Shown here: positions 25,246-33,780 of the stretch, one piece after another
Layout: each line of letters opens with the position of its first letter
Numbering within the stretch: the first letter of the stretch is position 1
Assembly (NCBI RefSeq): GCF_008033235.1
Contig: NZ_CP042432.1
Span: 2,356,001-2,420,000, forward strand
Source of the DNA: Anseongella ginsenosidimutans
GTDB lineage: Bacteria > Bacteroidota > Bacteroidia > Sphingobacteriales > Sphingobacteriaceae
Length of the DNA stretch: 64,000 bases
Reading direction: 5' to 3'
The notes under the pieces: generated by a model
Databases searched by the model: none
What the model was told of the DNA's origin: nothing
What the model saw: only the letters and a program-made list of their open reading frames with translations
Translations under genes and position numbers: made by a program

Positions 25246-26103
25246 TTAGTCCTTCCTGTTTTTCAGTTTATCCAGGACTTTCCGAAGTTTTGCCGGATCG
25301 TCCATGTATGGTTCCAGGTTAACCAGGGCCACTTTCCGGAACTCAATGGGGTGGCTTTCGCTCTGCAAGGCGATGTATCCGCCGGTAAGCGCTTTTCCGT
25401 CCTGCTTAACCGCCGGGTCATAATCACTTACGCTTCCCCCGCCAATCTGCGGATGCGTGTATTCGAGGACTGTGTCACCTTCCACGATGTGTTTGATCAC
25501 CGAATCGGCCAGTACCAGGAGATCCACCTGTACCCATTGATCACCGTGATAAGTCTTTGAGCTGGAGTTTACGCAATGTGGAGTAAACAATTCATTTTCC
25601 ATGACTACGTTGGTCCCGGGTGTACAAAGGTTCGCGGTGCTGCGTTCATGCTCGCCGTCGCCTCCCAGGAATTGCGCTTCAATCGAAATAGGAAAGTCCT
25701 GCCCTTTGTGGATGGTGGCGGGGTCCTGGCAGTGCAGCATGGCTCCGCTGTTCCGGAAAGCCCAGCCTTCTCCGCCCGGGGCCTGTTCGCCGGTGAAGCG
25801 GTATTCGACTGATAAGAGGTAGGCCGAAAACGGTTCTTTGTAATAGATGTGCCCGTACTGTTGTTTGAAATCTTCGTAAGCTTCGTAGGAGACCTTCATC
25901 AAGCTATCTTCGACGCGGAAGGTGTTGCCGAAATTCTCGTTCAGCTCATAGCCGCGGATCTTGACGACCCAGTCGTTGAGGTCCTTTCCGTTGAACAGCT
26001 GGATCCACTCCGGCTCCTGTTCCTGCGCCGTGCAGGAAGTTAAAAGGAAGCTCAGCAGCAGGCTGCAGGCAAGCTGCAGTTTGAATGGTTTCAATATGGT
26101 CAT
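25246..26103 (-). CDS. DUF1080 (3-keto-disaccharide hydrolase-like) lipoprotein
   Basis: The 285-residue protein starts with a lipoprotein signal (LLTSC). A single concanavalin-like DUF1080 domain follows: WIQLFNGKDLNDWVVKIRGY near the start, then FLGGDGEHERSTANLCTPGT, and a C-terminal GYIALQSESHPIEFRKVAL. Some members of this family hydrolyse 3-keto-glycosides; others have no known activity. Its exact substrate is unknown. ATG 26103 begins the signal peptide. The gene stands alone; the 230 bp upstream (26104-26333) are AT-rich, contain possible promoters, and hold no open frame I can support. Confidence 0.85.
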   Translation of the reverse strand: MTILKPFKLQLACSLLLSFLLTSCTAQEQEPEWIQLFNGKDLNDWVVKIRGYELNENFGNTFRVEDSLMKVSYEAYEDFKQQYGHIYYKEPFSAYLLSVEYRFTGEQAPGGEGWAFRNSGAMLHCQDPATIHKGQDFPISIEAQFLGGDGEHERSTANLCTPGTNVVMENELFTPHCVNSSSKTYHGDQWVQVDLLVLADSVIKHIVEGDTVLEYTHPQIGGGSVSDYDPAVKQDGKALTGGYIALQSESHPIEFRKVALVNLEPYMDDPAKLRKVLDKLKNRKD

Positions 26104-26333
26104 GGTCGTTTTATTAAGCCGGGCAAGATACAAGAATTAGCCGGAAAATTAACAGCGAATTTGCTTTCGGGTCTGTTGATTTAAGGTGTACCCGGGGAAG
26201 AAAATCAGTAGGTTCAGCCAGGATTGTACGTTAAACTTATACTTTGAATATATGTCTGTATATAACTGATTAAAAGATAAATAAACTACCCAATATTAAA
26301 AATGATACTTTTTTGACTTGCCGGTTTAGCGGC

Positions 26334-27893
26334 TTATAACGGGATATTTCCATGCTTTTTCCGGGGGGCATTCACCACCTTCTGCGCCAGCATTTCAAAG
26401 GCGCTGATGAGCCGGGCCCTGGTCTCCCGCGGGGCGATGACTTCATCAATAAAACCTCTTTCGGCAGCGCGGTAAGGATTGGCAAAAATGGTCGAATACT
26501 GTTCCTCCTTTTCCTTCCATTTTGCATCGGGATCGGCGGCCGCGGCGATCTCCTTTTTGAAGATTATCTCGGCTGCACCCCGGGCTCCCATGACGGCGAT
26601 CTCTGCGTTGGGCCAGGCATAATTCATATCCGCCCCGATATGTTTCGAGTTCATTACGCAGTAGGCGCCGCCGTAGGCTTTGCGGGTGATCACCGTGATC
26701 CGCGGAACGGTTGCTTCCGAGAAAGCATATAGCAACTTGGCGCCGTTGCTGATAATTCCGTTCCATTCCTGGTCGGTACCCGGAAGGAAACCCGGCACGT
26801 CCACCAGTACCAGCAGCGGAATATTAAAGGAATCGCAGAACCGCACGAAGCGGGCCGCTTTCCGGGAAGCCTGGATATCCAGTACGCCTGCCAGTACGGC
26901 GGGCTGATTGGCCACGACGCCAATGCTCCGTCCGGCCAGACGGGCAAATCCGGTGATCATATTCCCCGCAAAATCTTTATGTACTTCCAGGAAAGAGCCT
27001 TCATCGGCCAGCAGGCTAACCAGTTCGCACATGTCATAGGGCTGGTTGGCGTTGGCCGGGATCAGCTTATCGAGCTGCGGGACAGGGGCAAGCGGGTCAC
27101 CTTCAAATGGAAGGAAGGGGGGCTGCTCTTCACAATTCTGGGGCATGTAGGAAAGCAGTCCTTTTATCGTATTAATGCATTCTATCTCGTTTTTGCAGGC
27201 GAAATGAGTAACCCCGGATTTTACGGCATGTGTGTCCGCTCCGCCAAGTTCTTCAGAAGTGACCTCTTCATGAGTAACTGTTTTTACCACATTGGGGCCG
27301 GTAACAAACATGTAAGAGGTGTTTTCCACCATGAGAATGAAGTCGGTGATAGCGGGGGAATAAACGGCGCCTCCCGCGCAGGGCCCCATAATGGCCGAAA
27401 GCTGCGGAATTACGCCGGATGCCAGTGTATTGCGGTAGAAAATATCAGCATAGCCGCCCAGGGATACCACTCCTTCCTGGATGCGGGCGCCGCCGGAATC
27501 ATTCAGCCCGATCAGGGGGGCGCCTGTTTTCATGGCCAGGTCCATTACCTTGCAGATCTTTTCCGCATGGGTTTCCGAAAGCGAACCTCCGAATACGGTA
27601 AAATCCTGTGAATACACGTAAACCAGGCGTCCTTGTACAGTGCCATAGCCTGTTACTACTCCGTCGCCGGGGTATTTTTCCTGCTCCATTCCGAAGCCGG
27701 CGGTGCGGTGAGTTACCAGCATGCCGGTTTCCCGGAAGGAGCCTTCATCGAGCAGGAAATGCAGGCGCTCCCGCGCAGTTAGCTTGCCTTTCCGGTGCTG
27801 GCTTTCGATTCTGGCGTTCCCTCCGCCGAGAAGGGCTTTTTCTCTTTTCTCTTCGAGGATCTCCTCGCCGGTTTTTGGCTTATCTTCTGACAT
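26334..27893 (-). CDS. Acyl-CoA carboxylase carboxyltransferase (beta) subunit, probably propionyl-CoA carboxylase
   Basis: The 519-residue protein carries the two crotonase-fold halves of biotin-dependent carboxyltransferases: [20 protein letters not shown] at the N-terminus, then [13 protein letters not shown] and [12 protein letters not shown] with an oxyanion hole. In the second half come [17 protein letters not shown] and [13 protein letters not shown]. Such proteins transfer the carboxyl group from biotin to propionyl-CoA or, in decarboxylases, the reverse. Sequence alone does not separate PccB from methylmalonyl-CoA decarboxylase alpha; PccB is the more common role in this phylum. The biotin carboxylase/carrier subunit is not in the window. 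Confidence 0.9.
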   Translation of the reverse strand: MSEDKPKTGEEILEEKREKALLGGGNARIESQHRKGKLTARERLHFLLDEGSFRETGMLVTHRTAGFGMEQEKYPGDGVVTGYGTVQGRLVYVYSQDFTVFGGSLSETHAEKICKVMDLAMKTGAPLIGLNDSGGARIQEGVVSLGGYADIFYRNTLASGVIPQLSAIMGPCAGGAVYSPAITDFILMVENTSYMFVTGPNVVKTVTHEEVTSEELGGADTHAVKSGVTHFACKNEIECINTIKGLLSYMPQNCEEQPPFLPFEGDPLAPVPQLDKLIPANANQPYDMCELVSLLADEGSFLEVHKDFAGNMITGFARLAGRSIGVVANQPAVLAGVLDIQASRKAARFVRFCDSFNIPLLVLVDVPGFLPGTDQEWNGIISNGAKLLYAFSEATVPRITVITRKAYGGAYCVMNSKHIGADMNYAWPNAEIAVMGARGAAEIIFKKEIAAAADPDAKWKEKEEQYSTIFANPYRAAERGFIDEVIAPRETRARLISAFEMLAQKVVNAPRKKHGNIPL

Positions 27894-27928
27894 ACTGATT
27901 TTATGAGTTAAGACGGTAAGTTAAAAAA

Positions 27929-27962
27929 TTTGAAGCAATAGGGCGGGAGGTTTTTATCTTTG
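27929..27962 (+). promoter_or_regulatory. Promoter of the two-component system, giving a nearly leaderless mRNA
   Basis: TTTG (27929-27932), then 22 bases, then a perfect TATCTTTG (27955-27962). The start codon is at 27971, only 8 bp past the element, so the transcript would have almost no 5' leader. A Shine-Dalgarno-like AAGGAGGT directly abuts the ATG, too close to act normally. Confidence 0.7.
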
Positions 27963-27970
27963 AAGGAGGT

Positions 27971-28651
27971 ATGAAGATATTACTCGTTGAAGATGAACCG
28001 GGCGTGGCTTCCTTTATTAAGAAGGGGCTGGAAGAGCAGCAGCACGAAGTGCAGCTTGCCTACGATGGAGAAACTGCCTTACAGCTGCTGGAAGGTACTG
28101 CATGGGATATGATCATCCTGGATGTGATCCTGCCCCACCTCAGCGGGCTGGATGTATGCAGGATCATCCGGGAAAAGCTGCATCTTGCGACTCCCGTGTT
28201 GATGCTTACGGCGCTGGGAAGTACGGATAATATCGTAAAGGGACTGGAAACAGGCGCTGACGACTATTTGGTAAAGCCCTTTAAATTCAAGGAATTACTT
28301 GCCCGTATTAAAGCGCTGGTTCGCCGCCATGATGGCGAAACTGTTCCGTCACGGCAACTGGTATTTGCTGATGTGGAATTGGATCTCCATAAAAAGACCG
28401 TAGTACGCGCTGGCCGGCCTATTGTGCTTACTTCCCGGGAGTTCCTGTTGCTCGAATATTTTATGCGGAATCCCAACCGCGTGATCAGCCGTACAGAGAT
28501 CCTGGAAAATGTCTGGGAAATTAATTTTGACCTGGGTTCTAATGTCATCGACGTATATATCAGCTATCTCCGGAATAAAATGGACAGAGGTTTTACACGG
28601 AAGCTGATCCATACGAAGGTGGGCATGGGATATATCATGCAGTCAAGCTAA
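27971..28651 (+). CDS. OmpR-family response regulator
   Basis: The 226-residue protein has a receiver domain (phospho-acceptor D51 in LDVILP; conserved T in LMLTALG; K in VKPFK). A winged-helix DNA-binding domain follows (LTSREFLLLEYFMRNPNRVIS, VIDVYISYLRNKMD). It is the DNA-binding output of the pair with the kinase whose start overlaps its stop (TAATG, 28649-28653). Target genes are not known; the SulP and carbonic anhydrase genes lie immediately downstream of the kinase. Confidence 0.94.
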   Translation: MKILLVEDEPGVASFIKKGLEEQQHEVQLAYDGETALQLLEGTAWDMIILDVILPHLSGLDVCRIIREKLHLATPVLMLTALGSTDNIVKGLETGADDYLVKPFKFKELLARIKALVRRHDGETVPSRQLVFADVELDLHKKTVVRAGRPIVLTSREFLLLEYFMRNPNRVISRTEILENVWEINFDLGSNVIDVYISYLRNKMDRGFTRKLIHTKVGMGYIMQSS

Positions 28652-30045
28652 TGGGCGGTATAAAGATCAAGTACAAGATTGCCATTATTTACACGGTGCT
28701 GACAGCGGCGGTGCTTTGCATTGTCAGTACGTTCATTTACATAGTTACTTCTATTCACCGGAAAAATGAATTTTTCGGGCGTCTGCATTCAAGGGCTTCC
28801 ATTGCCGCCGAATTCCGCTTCCTGCAGAGCGAAGTGGATGCGCGGCTTTTTGAAGAGATCAGCAGGAAGCATTTACAGGCGCTGCCGGAAGAACGGGAAT
28901 GGGTATTTGATGCGGATGAGGCCGGCCGGGAAAAGTTGCTTGTATTGCTGGATTCACTGGAGATCCCTGCATCCTTCCTGAACAGCCTGCTGGAGAATTC
29001 TTATGCTGAACACGAATCCAACCGGACGCAAACGGTAGGGATCCGGTACGATCACCGGGGAAAAGAACATCTGGTCATGGTAAGCGCATTTGACGAAGCC
29101 GGAAAGGGACTGATGACCTATCTCTTCCGGGTTCTCTTTACCGGCGTGCTGGTAAGCGTCGCGGTTGTGTACCTGCTTGGACTCATTTATGCAGGATCCA
29201 TCCTCAAACCCATTGCGCAGATCATACAAAAGGTAAACCGGATCACAGCTTCCAACCTGCACCTGCGCCTGGAGGTCCATGAACCCCCCGATGAACTTGC
29301 TGATCTTGCGCTAACCTTTAACCGAATGCTGGACCGCCTTGAAACTTCGTTCGACATTCAGCATAACTTTATCAGTAATGCTTCTCATGAGCTGAACAAC
29401 CCGCTGACCGCTATTGTCGGGGAGTCGGAGGTGGCCCTCAGCAAGAACAGGGATGCGGAGGAGTACCGGCAGTCCCTGGAGGTTATTTCCAGGGAGGCTT
29501 CCCGCCTGGAACGTATCACCCTGAACCTGCTTAAACTCGCCCAGACAAGCTATAACGACCAGGGGCTGGTCGTGGAGCGTTTCCGGCTGGATGAACTTCT
29601 GCTGGAGATAAAGAAGGACATCAATGAAAACAACCCTGGTAATAAAGTGCAGCTCGATTTCAGTAACGCAAGGGAAGAGGAGCGGCTGTACCTGGCCGGA
29701 AGCAGGAGCCTGATCAAAATAGCGCTTACCAATATTGCTGAAAATGCTTCTAAATTTTCGGCCAATAACGACGTGGAACTGGGCCTGTACGATAAGGGGC
29801 CGGAGATCATGGTGCGAATCTGGGATCGCGGTGTGGGTATTCCGGAAAATGAGCTGAAGTACATTTATGATCCTTTTTTCCGCGCTTCCAATGTCCGGAA
29901 CATCAAAGGATTCGGCATCGGCCTTCCATTGGCTTACAAGATCATGTCTTTGCATGGCGGACGGATCCGTGTGGAATCGGTGGAAAATGAGGGAACTGTT
30001 TTCGAACTTTATTTCCCGCTGGGCGCTGCTGCAGACTTTCGCTGA
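28651..30045 (+). CDS. Membrane sensor histidine kinase
   Basis: The 464-residue kinase has two transmembrane helices (about 8-33 and 155-180) flanking a periplasmic sensor of about 120 residues. A HAMP domain (KPIAQIIQKVNRIT), a DHp helix with H246 (SHELNNPL) and a CATP domain (NIAENASKFS; WDRGVGIP; FGIGLPLAYKIMSLHGG) follow. The H-box reads HELNNPL instead of the common HELRTPL, a known natural variation. The sensor domain matches no family I recognise. The gene is translationally coupled to the response regulator. Confidence 0.94.
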   Translation: MGGIKIKYKIAIIYTVLTAAVLCIVSTFIYIVTSIHRKNEFFGRLHSRASIAAEFRFLQSEVDARLFEEISRKHLQALPEEREWVFDADEAGREKLLVLLDSLEIPASFLNSLLENSYAEHESNRTQTVGIRYDHRGKEHLVMVSAFDEAGKGLMTYLFRVLFTGVLVSVAVVYLLGLIYAGSILKPIAQIIQKVNRITASNLHLRLEVHEPPDELADLALTFNRMLDRLETSFDIQHNFISNASHELNNPLTAIVGESEVALSKNRDAEEYRQSLEVISREASRLERITLNLLKLAQTSYNDQGLVVERFRLDELLLEIKKDINENNPGNKVQLDFSNAREEERLYLAGSRSLIKIALTNIAENASKFSANNDVELGLYDKGPEIMVRIWDRGVGIPENELKYIYDPFFRASNVRNIKGFGIGLPLAYKIMSLHGGRIRVESVENEGTVFELYFPLGAAADFR

Positions 30046-30169
30046 CCGCCACTGGCTTTCGCTGATCGCCGCCCCGCCGCGGGCTCCCTATAACAAGAAT
30101 GTTTCAGTAAGGCCGGGCTTTCTAATCCCATTCTAATTTGCTTTTAATCTCCCTTTAACAAGCGAAAAG

Positions 30170-30177
30170 TACCTTTG
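30170..30177 (+). promoter_or_regulatory. -7 element of the sulP gene
   Basis: TACCTTTG fits TAnnTTTG exactly, 23 bp before the sulP start. The -33 partner is weak (TTTA at about 16 bp). Its presence suggests sulP can be transcribed independently of the upstream kinase. Confidence 0.6.
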
Positions 30178-30199
30178 GAAAGGTCTAAAAATCGCTTTT

Positions 30200-31759
30200 A
30201 TGAAAAAATCAGGATTAACATTTCAGTACTTGAAGAACGACTTCCCAGCCGGTCTGGTGGTGTTCCTAGTAGCTCTCCCGCTGTGTCTTGGAATAGCGCT
30301 GGCGTCAGGGGCGCCGTTGTTTGCCGGGATCATTACCGGGATCGTCGGGGGGATTGTTGTCGGAGCCCTCAATAAATCCGAACTTAGTGTCAGCGGGCCG
30401 GCCGCCGGCCTTACGGTTATTGTTTTAACTGCCATTACCACCCTTGGCAGCTACCAGGCATTTTTATTTTCGGTGGTTATCGCCGGCGTGCTGCAAATGG
30501 TATTCGGATTTGCTAAAGCCGGTATCATCGGAAACTTCTTTCCTTCTTCGGTCATCCGTGGGATGCTTGCCGCCATCGGGCTGATAATGATACTGGGACA
30601 GCTCCCGGTATTCCTTGGCGTAGATACTACTGGGCTGAAGGACGAAGGGCTGAACTTCTTCGGCGCTCTCACAGGCGGTGAGACGGATGTTCTTCTGAAT
30701 AACATGAATATGGCAGCGCTGGCGATCGGCGTTATTTCGCTGCTGATCATGATCGGCTGGGAGAAGGCCTCCTTTACAAAGAGAGGCGTACTGCGGCTGG
30801 TGCCTGCTCCCCTGGTAGCGGTGATGTTTGCTATTCTGGGTCATTTGCTGGTTTCCAGGATGCTGCCCGCCCTGGCGATGGGAGGCTCTTACCTCGTGAA
30901 TATTCCGGGTTTGGGAGGAGGCGAGCTTCGCTCTGCGTTCCTGCTGCCTGACTTCAGTCAATGGAACAATCCGCAGATATATACTACCGCTATTACCATC
31001 GCCGTAATTGCCAGCCTGGAAACACTTCTTAGTGTTGACGCTGTGGATAAAATGGACCCGATGAAACGGGAATCGCCGCGTAACCAGGTACTAAAAACAC
31101 AAGGTATCGGTAATCTGATCTGCGGGCTGATCGGCGGGCTGCCCATGACCGCGGTGATCGTCCGGAGTTCTACCAATGTGGCGGCGGGGGGCAAAACCCG
31201 GATGGCTTCGGTCATTCACGGGGCTTTCCTGGTACTTGCTGTACTGGCGCTGTCTTCCCTGCTTAATTTAATACCTTTGTCGGCGCTTTCTGCGGTTTTG
31301 CTGATAGTCGGCTACAAGCTTACCAAGCCGGCGTTGTACAAAATGCAGTTTAAATTGGGTAGGGCCCAGTTCGTGCCCTTTATCGTAACAGTGGGAGCGA
31401 TTCTGGTGACAGACCTCCTCGTAGGTATTATGACGGGTATTGCCGTGTCAGTTTATTTTGTATTGAAAAATAATTATAAATTGTCGCACTCTTTAAAACA
31501 GGAAGATGACCAGGAGCAGAAAGTGGTGAACATTCATTTAAGTGAGCATGTGTCTTTTTTAAATAAGCCGGTACTGCTGAATACCCTTGAGCGGGTGCCG
31601 CCTCAAAGCAGAGTCATCATTGACGGTTCACGTTCCCGGTATATTGACCATGACGCGCTGGAGATCATTCATGACTTTAAACGCAAAGCCTCGGAACGCA
31701 GCATTCTTCTGGAGCTGAATAAGGTACCCCATTTTGAACTCTCAAATAACGCACATTAA
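30200..31759 (+). CDS. SulP-family anion transporter, probably bicarbonate
   Basis: The 519-residue protein has 10-12 transmembrane segments with the SulP hallmarks: PAGLVVFLVALPLCLGIALASGA in TM1 (partly), VSGPAAGLTVIV, and a GLIGGLPMTAVIVRSS motif. A short C-terminal STAS-like region (residues about 430-505) ends the protein. SulP proteins move sulphate, bicarbonate or other anions with Na+ or H+. A beta-carbonic anhydrase gene follows 17 bp downstream, a linkage that in other bacteria points to bicarbonate or CO2 uptake. Substrate assignment is therefore inference from context. Confidence 0.9.
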   Translation: MKKSGLTFQYLKNDFPAGLVVFLVALPLCLGIALASGAPLFAGIITGIVGGIVVGALNKSELSVSGPAAGLTVIVLTAITTLGSYQAFLFSVVIAGVLQMVFGFAKAGIIGNFFPSSVIRGMLAAIGLIMILGQLPVFLGVDTTGLKDEGLNFFGALTGGETDVLLNNMNMAALAIGVISLLIMIGWEKASFTKRGVLRLVPAPLVAVMFAILGHLLVSRMLPALAMGGSYLVNIPGLGGGELRSAFLLPDFSQWNNPQIYTTAITIAVIASLETLLSVDAVDKMDPMKRESPRNQVLKTQGIGNLICGLIGGLPMTAVIVRSSTNVAAGGKTRMASVIHGAFLVLAVLALSSLLNLIPLSALSAVLLIVGYKLTKPALYKMQFKLGRAQFVPFIVTVGAILVTDLLVGIMTGIAVSVYFVLKNNYKLSHSLKQEDDQEQKVVNIHLSEHVSFLNKPVLLNTLERVPPQSRVIIDGSRSRYIDHDALEIIHDFKRKASERSILLELNKVPHFELSNNAH

Positions 31760-31776
31760 GAACGATAATTAATCAG

Positions 31777-32382
31777 ATGAAAACGTTAGCATATATTTTT
31801 AAGAACAACGAGGAATGGATCAGCAAGCAACTGGCCGGTGATCCGGATTATTTCAAGCGAATGGCAGAAGGGCAGCAGCCGGACTTTTTATGGATAGCCT
31901 GCTCGGACAGCCGCGTCCTGCCGAATGAATTAGCCGGCCTTGGCGCAGGCGAGATGTTTGTACACCGGAATATCGCGAACCTGGTCCAGTATAATGACAT
32001 CAACCTGCTCTCGGTGATGCAGTACGCGGTGGATGTGCTGAAGGTCAAACATGTAGTGATATGCGGCCATTACGGTTGCGGGGGAGTGCAGGCATCACTG
32101 GGAAATACAGACCTGGGCATTATTGATATCTGGATAAGACAGATCCGGGACCTTGCGGCCAAACATAAACAGGAACTGGATGCATTTGAAAGCGAAACGG
32201 AACGCGTGAATTTCCTGGTCGAGCAAAATGTCCTGCAGCAGGTGAAGAATCTTACGGAACTTCCGGTAATTAAGAAGGCCTGGGAAAAGAAGCAGGAACT
32301 CTATGTTCACGCCTGGGTTTTCGACATGGCTACCGGCCGGCTTATTGACCTTAAACAGACTGAACAGGAGCAGCCGGAATAG
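31777..32382 (+). CDS. can: Beta-class carbonic anhydrase
   Basis: The 201-residue cytoplasmic enzyme interconverts CO2 and bicarbonate. The zinc ligands and the Asp-Arg pair are at C42, D44, R46, H98 and C101 (ACSDSRVLPNE; CGHYGCGG), the same positions as in E. coli Can. In the same operon as SulP it would either trap imported bicarbonate for carboxylases or balance CO2. A biotin-dependent acyl-CoA carboxylase subunit is encoded 4 kb upstream. A strong hairpin lies about 100 bp past the stop. Confidence 0.95.
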   Translation: MKTLAYIFKNNEEWISKQLAGDPDYFKRMAEGQQPDFLWIACSDSRVLPNELAGLGAGEMFVHRNIANLVQYNDINLLSVMQYAVDVLKVKHVVICGHYGCGGVQASLGNTDLGIIDIWIRQIRDLAAKHKQELDAFESETERVNFLVEQNVLQQVKNLTELPVIKKAWEKKQELYVHAWVFDMATGRLIDLKQTEQEQPE

Positions 32383-32484
32383 AGCGGAGGCAGAGAAGGA
32401 ATAAGGGCGTGGTATTGCGGAACTCCGGGAGCAGGCGAAAGCCCGGAACAGCCCGGAGATTAGGAGTACGGCGACAGATGAACA

Positions 32485-32535
32485 AAAACGCAGGCAGGGG
32501 CAGCGGGAAGATCATCCTGCTCCTGCCTGCGTTTT
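32485..32535. terminator. Bidirectional terminator between carbonic anhydrase and porin genes
   Basis: Arms aaaacgcaggcagg (32485-32498) and 32522-32535 are perfectly complementary. Pairing extends inward to a 19-bp stem with one G-T mismatch. The flanking A and T tracts suit termination in both directions for the convergent genes. Confidence 0.85.
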
Positions 32536-32540
32536 CTATT

Positions 32541-33767
32541 TCAGAACCGGTACTGGATGCGCAGGCTAAGTACGTTATCGCTGATGTCTTCCGTAAAGCC
32601 GCTTAGCGTAGTTTGTTCATTTTTCACGTCTTCATAATAGGCCGTAAAAGTAATATGCTCATCGTATTTCCAGGCAAGGCCGTATCCCCAGGTTTGAAAC
32701 CGGATGTCTCCTTCCGTGAAACTTTCGTCAAGGCCGTTTGAATTAACTTTCTTGTTTGGGTCGTAGAAGTCATATTTGATAAACACCTCCAGCGGGCTTT
32801 TTCCCAGTTCCTGGACAAAAATAGCATACGCTCCTTCGAATTCGCGGTGATAGGTGTCTTCTTCGGGCCTGGAACGCGGCGTGCGGCTGGAAGTGCTGCT
32901 GCCAGGCTGCTTTCCTGTAATGTATTCGGCCCGGATCTCCGAATTGCCGAAACTGAAATCGTATCCCGCCTGGATATCTGCACCGTAATAACGCCTCTTT
33001 GCCGTTTGGCCGATATTGCTTTCCGCAGAATCAAGCGTGAAACCATCATCGCTTGTCATTTCATAGCTGTAGCGGGTATTCTGCCGTTGCCCCCCGCTGT
33101 AGAATGAGGCTCCCAGCCCCAGGCTCCAGGGAGCGGTTCTTCCCTCAAAAGCGGTATGCAGGCGACCAATGAAATCCTTATTGTTGTCGTAGTCTGAAAT
33201 GGTGCCGCTGCCATTGTAAAAGCCTGCTTCCAGTCTGAAGAAACCAAGCTGGCTTTCAGCGGGAGGCGCAATGATCAGTTTCGCACCCGCATCGCGTTCG
33301 CCCGAAAATAATGTCTGGAACAGGCGGGAACGCTCAGGCGATTCACGCCTGCTGGAAGAATAGGCGACTTCGTGTCCGAACGCCCTGTTTTGCACGCCGG
33401 CCTGAAGCCCGAAAGTGTTCCATTTCTCTTCGGTGAAATGAATATAGGCGTCCCGGATGATAACTCCTTGTTCGGTGGCATCAATCTGAACGACCGCACT
33501 GCTGCTGCCTGCGTCGTAAGTCAGTTTCATCCTGCCCCTTCTTACAGTAAAACGCTGGTCCACGTTTTCTTCAAACCCGCCTCCCGAAAAGGATTCAATC
33601 CCTGGGGCGCTTGCCTTCTGAAATAAAGCCTGGACATAACCGCTGAGCTTTATCCGGCTGCTATCGGCCGGGGCCTCTGCCTGTCCCTGAGCCTTTGTTG
33701 TACATGGTGTTACCGCAAGTCCAAAAAGAATAATTAATAAGTAATGGTGAAATGATCTGTGCTTCAT
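32541..33767 (-). CDS. Phosphate-selective porin O/P family outer-membrane protein
   Basis: The 408-residue product has a signal peptide (start MKHRSFHHYLLIILFGLAV). A 16-strand-like pattern of alternating aromatic residues follows (LSGYVQALFQK, RFTVRRGRMKLTYD, TFGLQAGVQNRAF, LSLRIQYRF), ending in an aromatic residue as barrels do. It matches the OprO/OprP-type porins. Anion preference is assumed from the family name only. ATG 33767 fits the signal peptide; it lies 13 bp after pruA on the same strand, and a perfect -7 element overlaps the pruA stop. Confidence 0.85.
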   Translation of the reverse strand: MKHRSFHHYLLIILFGLAVTPCTTKAQGQAEAPADSSRIKLSGYVQALFQKASAPGIESFSGGGFEENVDQRFTVRRGRMKLTYDAGSSSAVVQIDATEQGVIIRDAYIHFTEEKWNTFGLQAGVQNRAFGHEVAYSSSRRESPERSRLFQTLFSGERDAGAKLIIAPPAESQLGFFRLEAGFYNGSGTISDYDNNKDFIGRLHTAFEGRTAPWSLGLGASFYSGGQRQNTRYSYEMTSDDGFTLDSAESNIGQTAKRRYYGADIQAGYDFSFGNSEIRAEYITGKQPGSSTSSRTPRSRPEEDTYHREFEGAYAIFVQELGKSPLEVFIKYDFYDPNKKVNSNGLDESFTEGDIRFQTWGYGLAWKYDEHITFTAYYEDVKNEQTTLSGFTEDISDNVLSLRIQYRF

Positions 33768-33772
33768 GATTG

Positions 33773-33780
33773 CAAAGATA
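33773..33780 (-). promoter_or_regulatory. -7 element right at the porin start codon
   Basis: On the minus strand TATCTTTG (perfect TAnnTTTG) ends 5 bp before the ATG at 33767, so any transcript started here would be leaderless. No clear TTTG lies 19-22 bp upstream; the element abuts the pruA stop codon. Confidence 0.45.
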
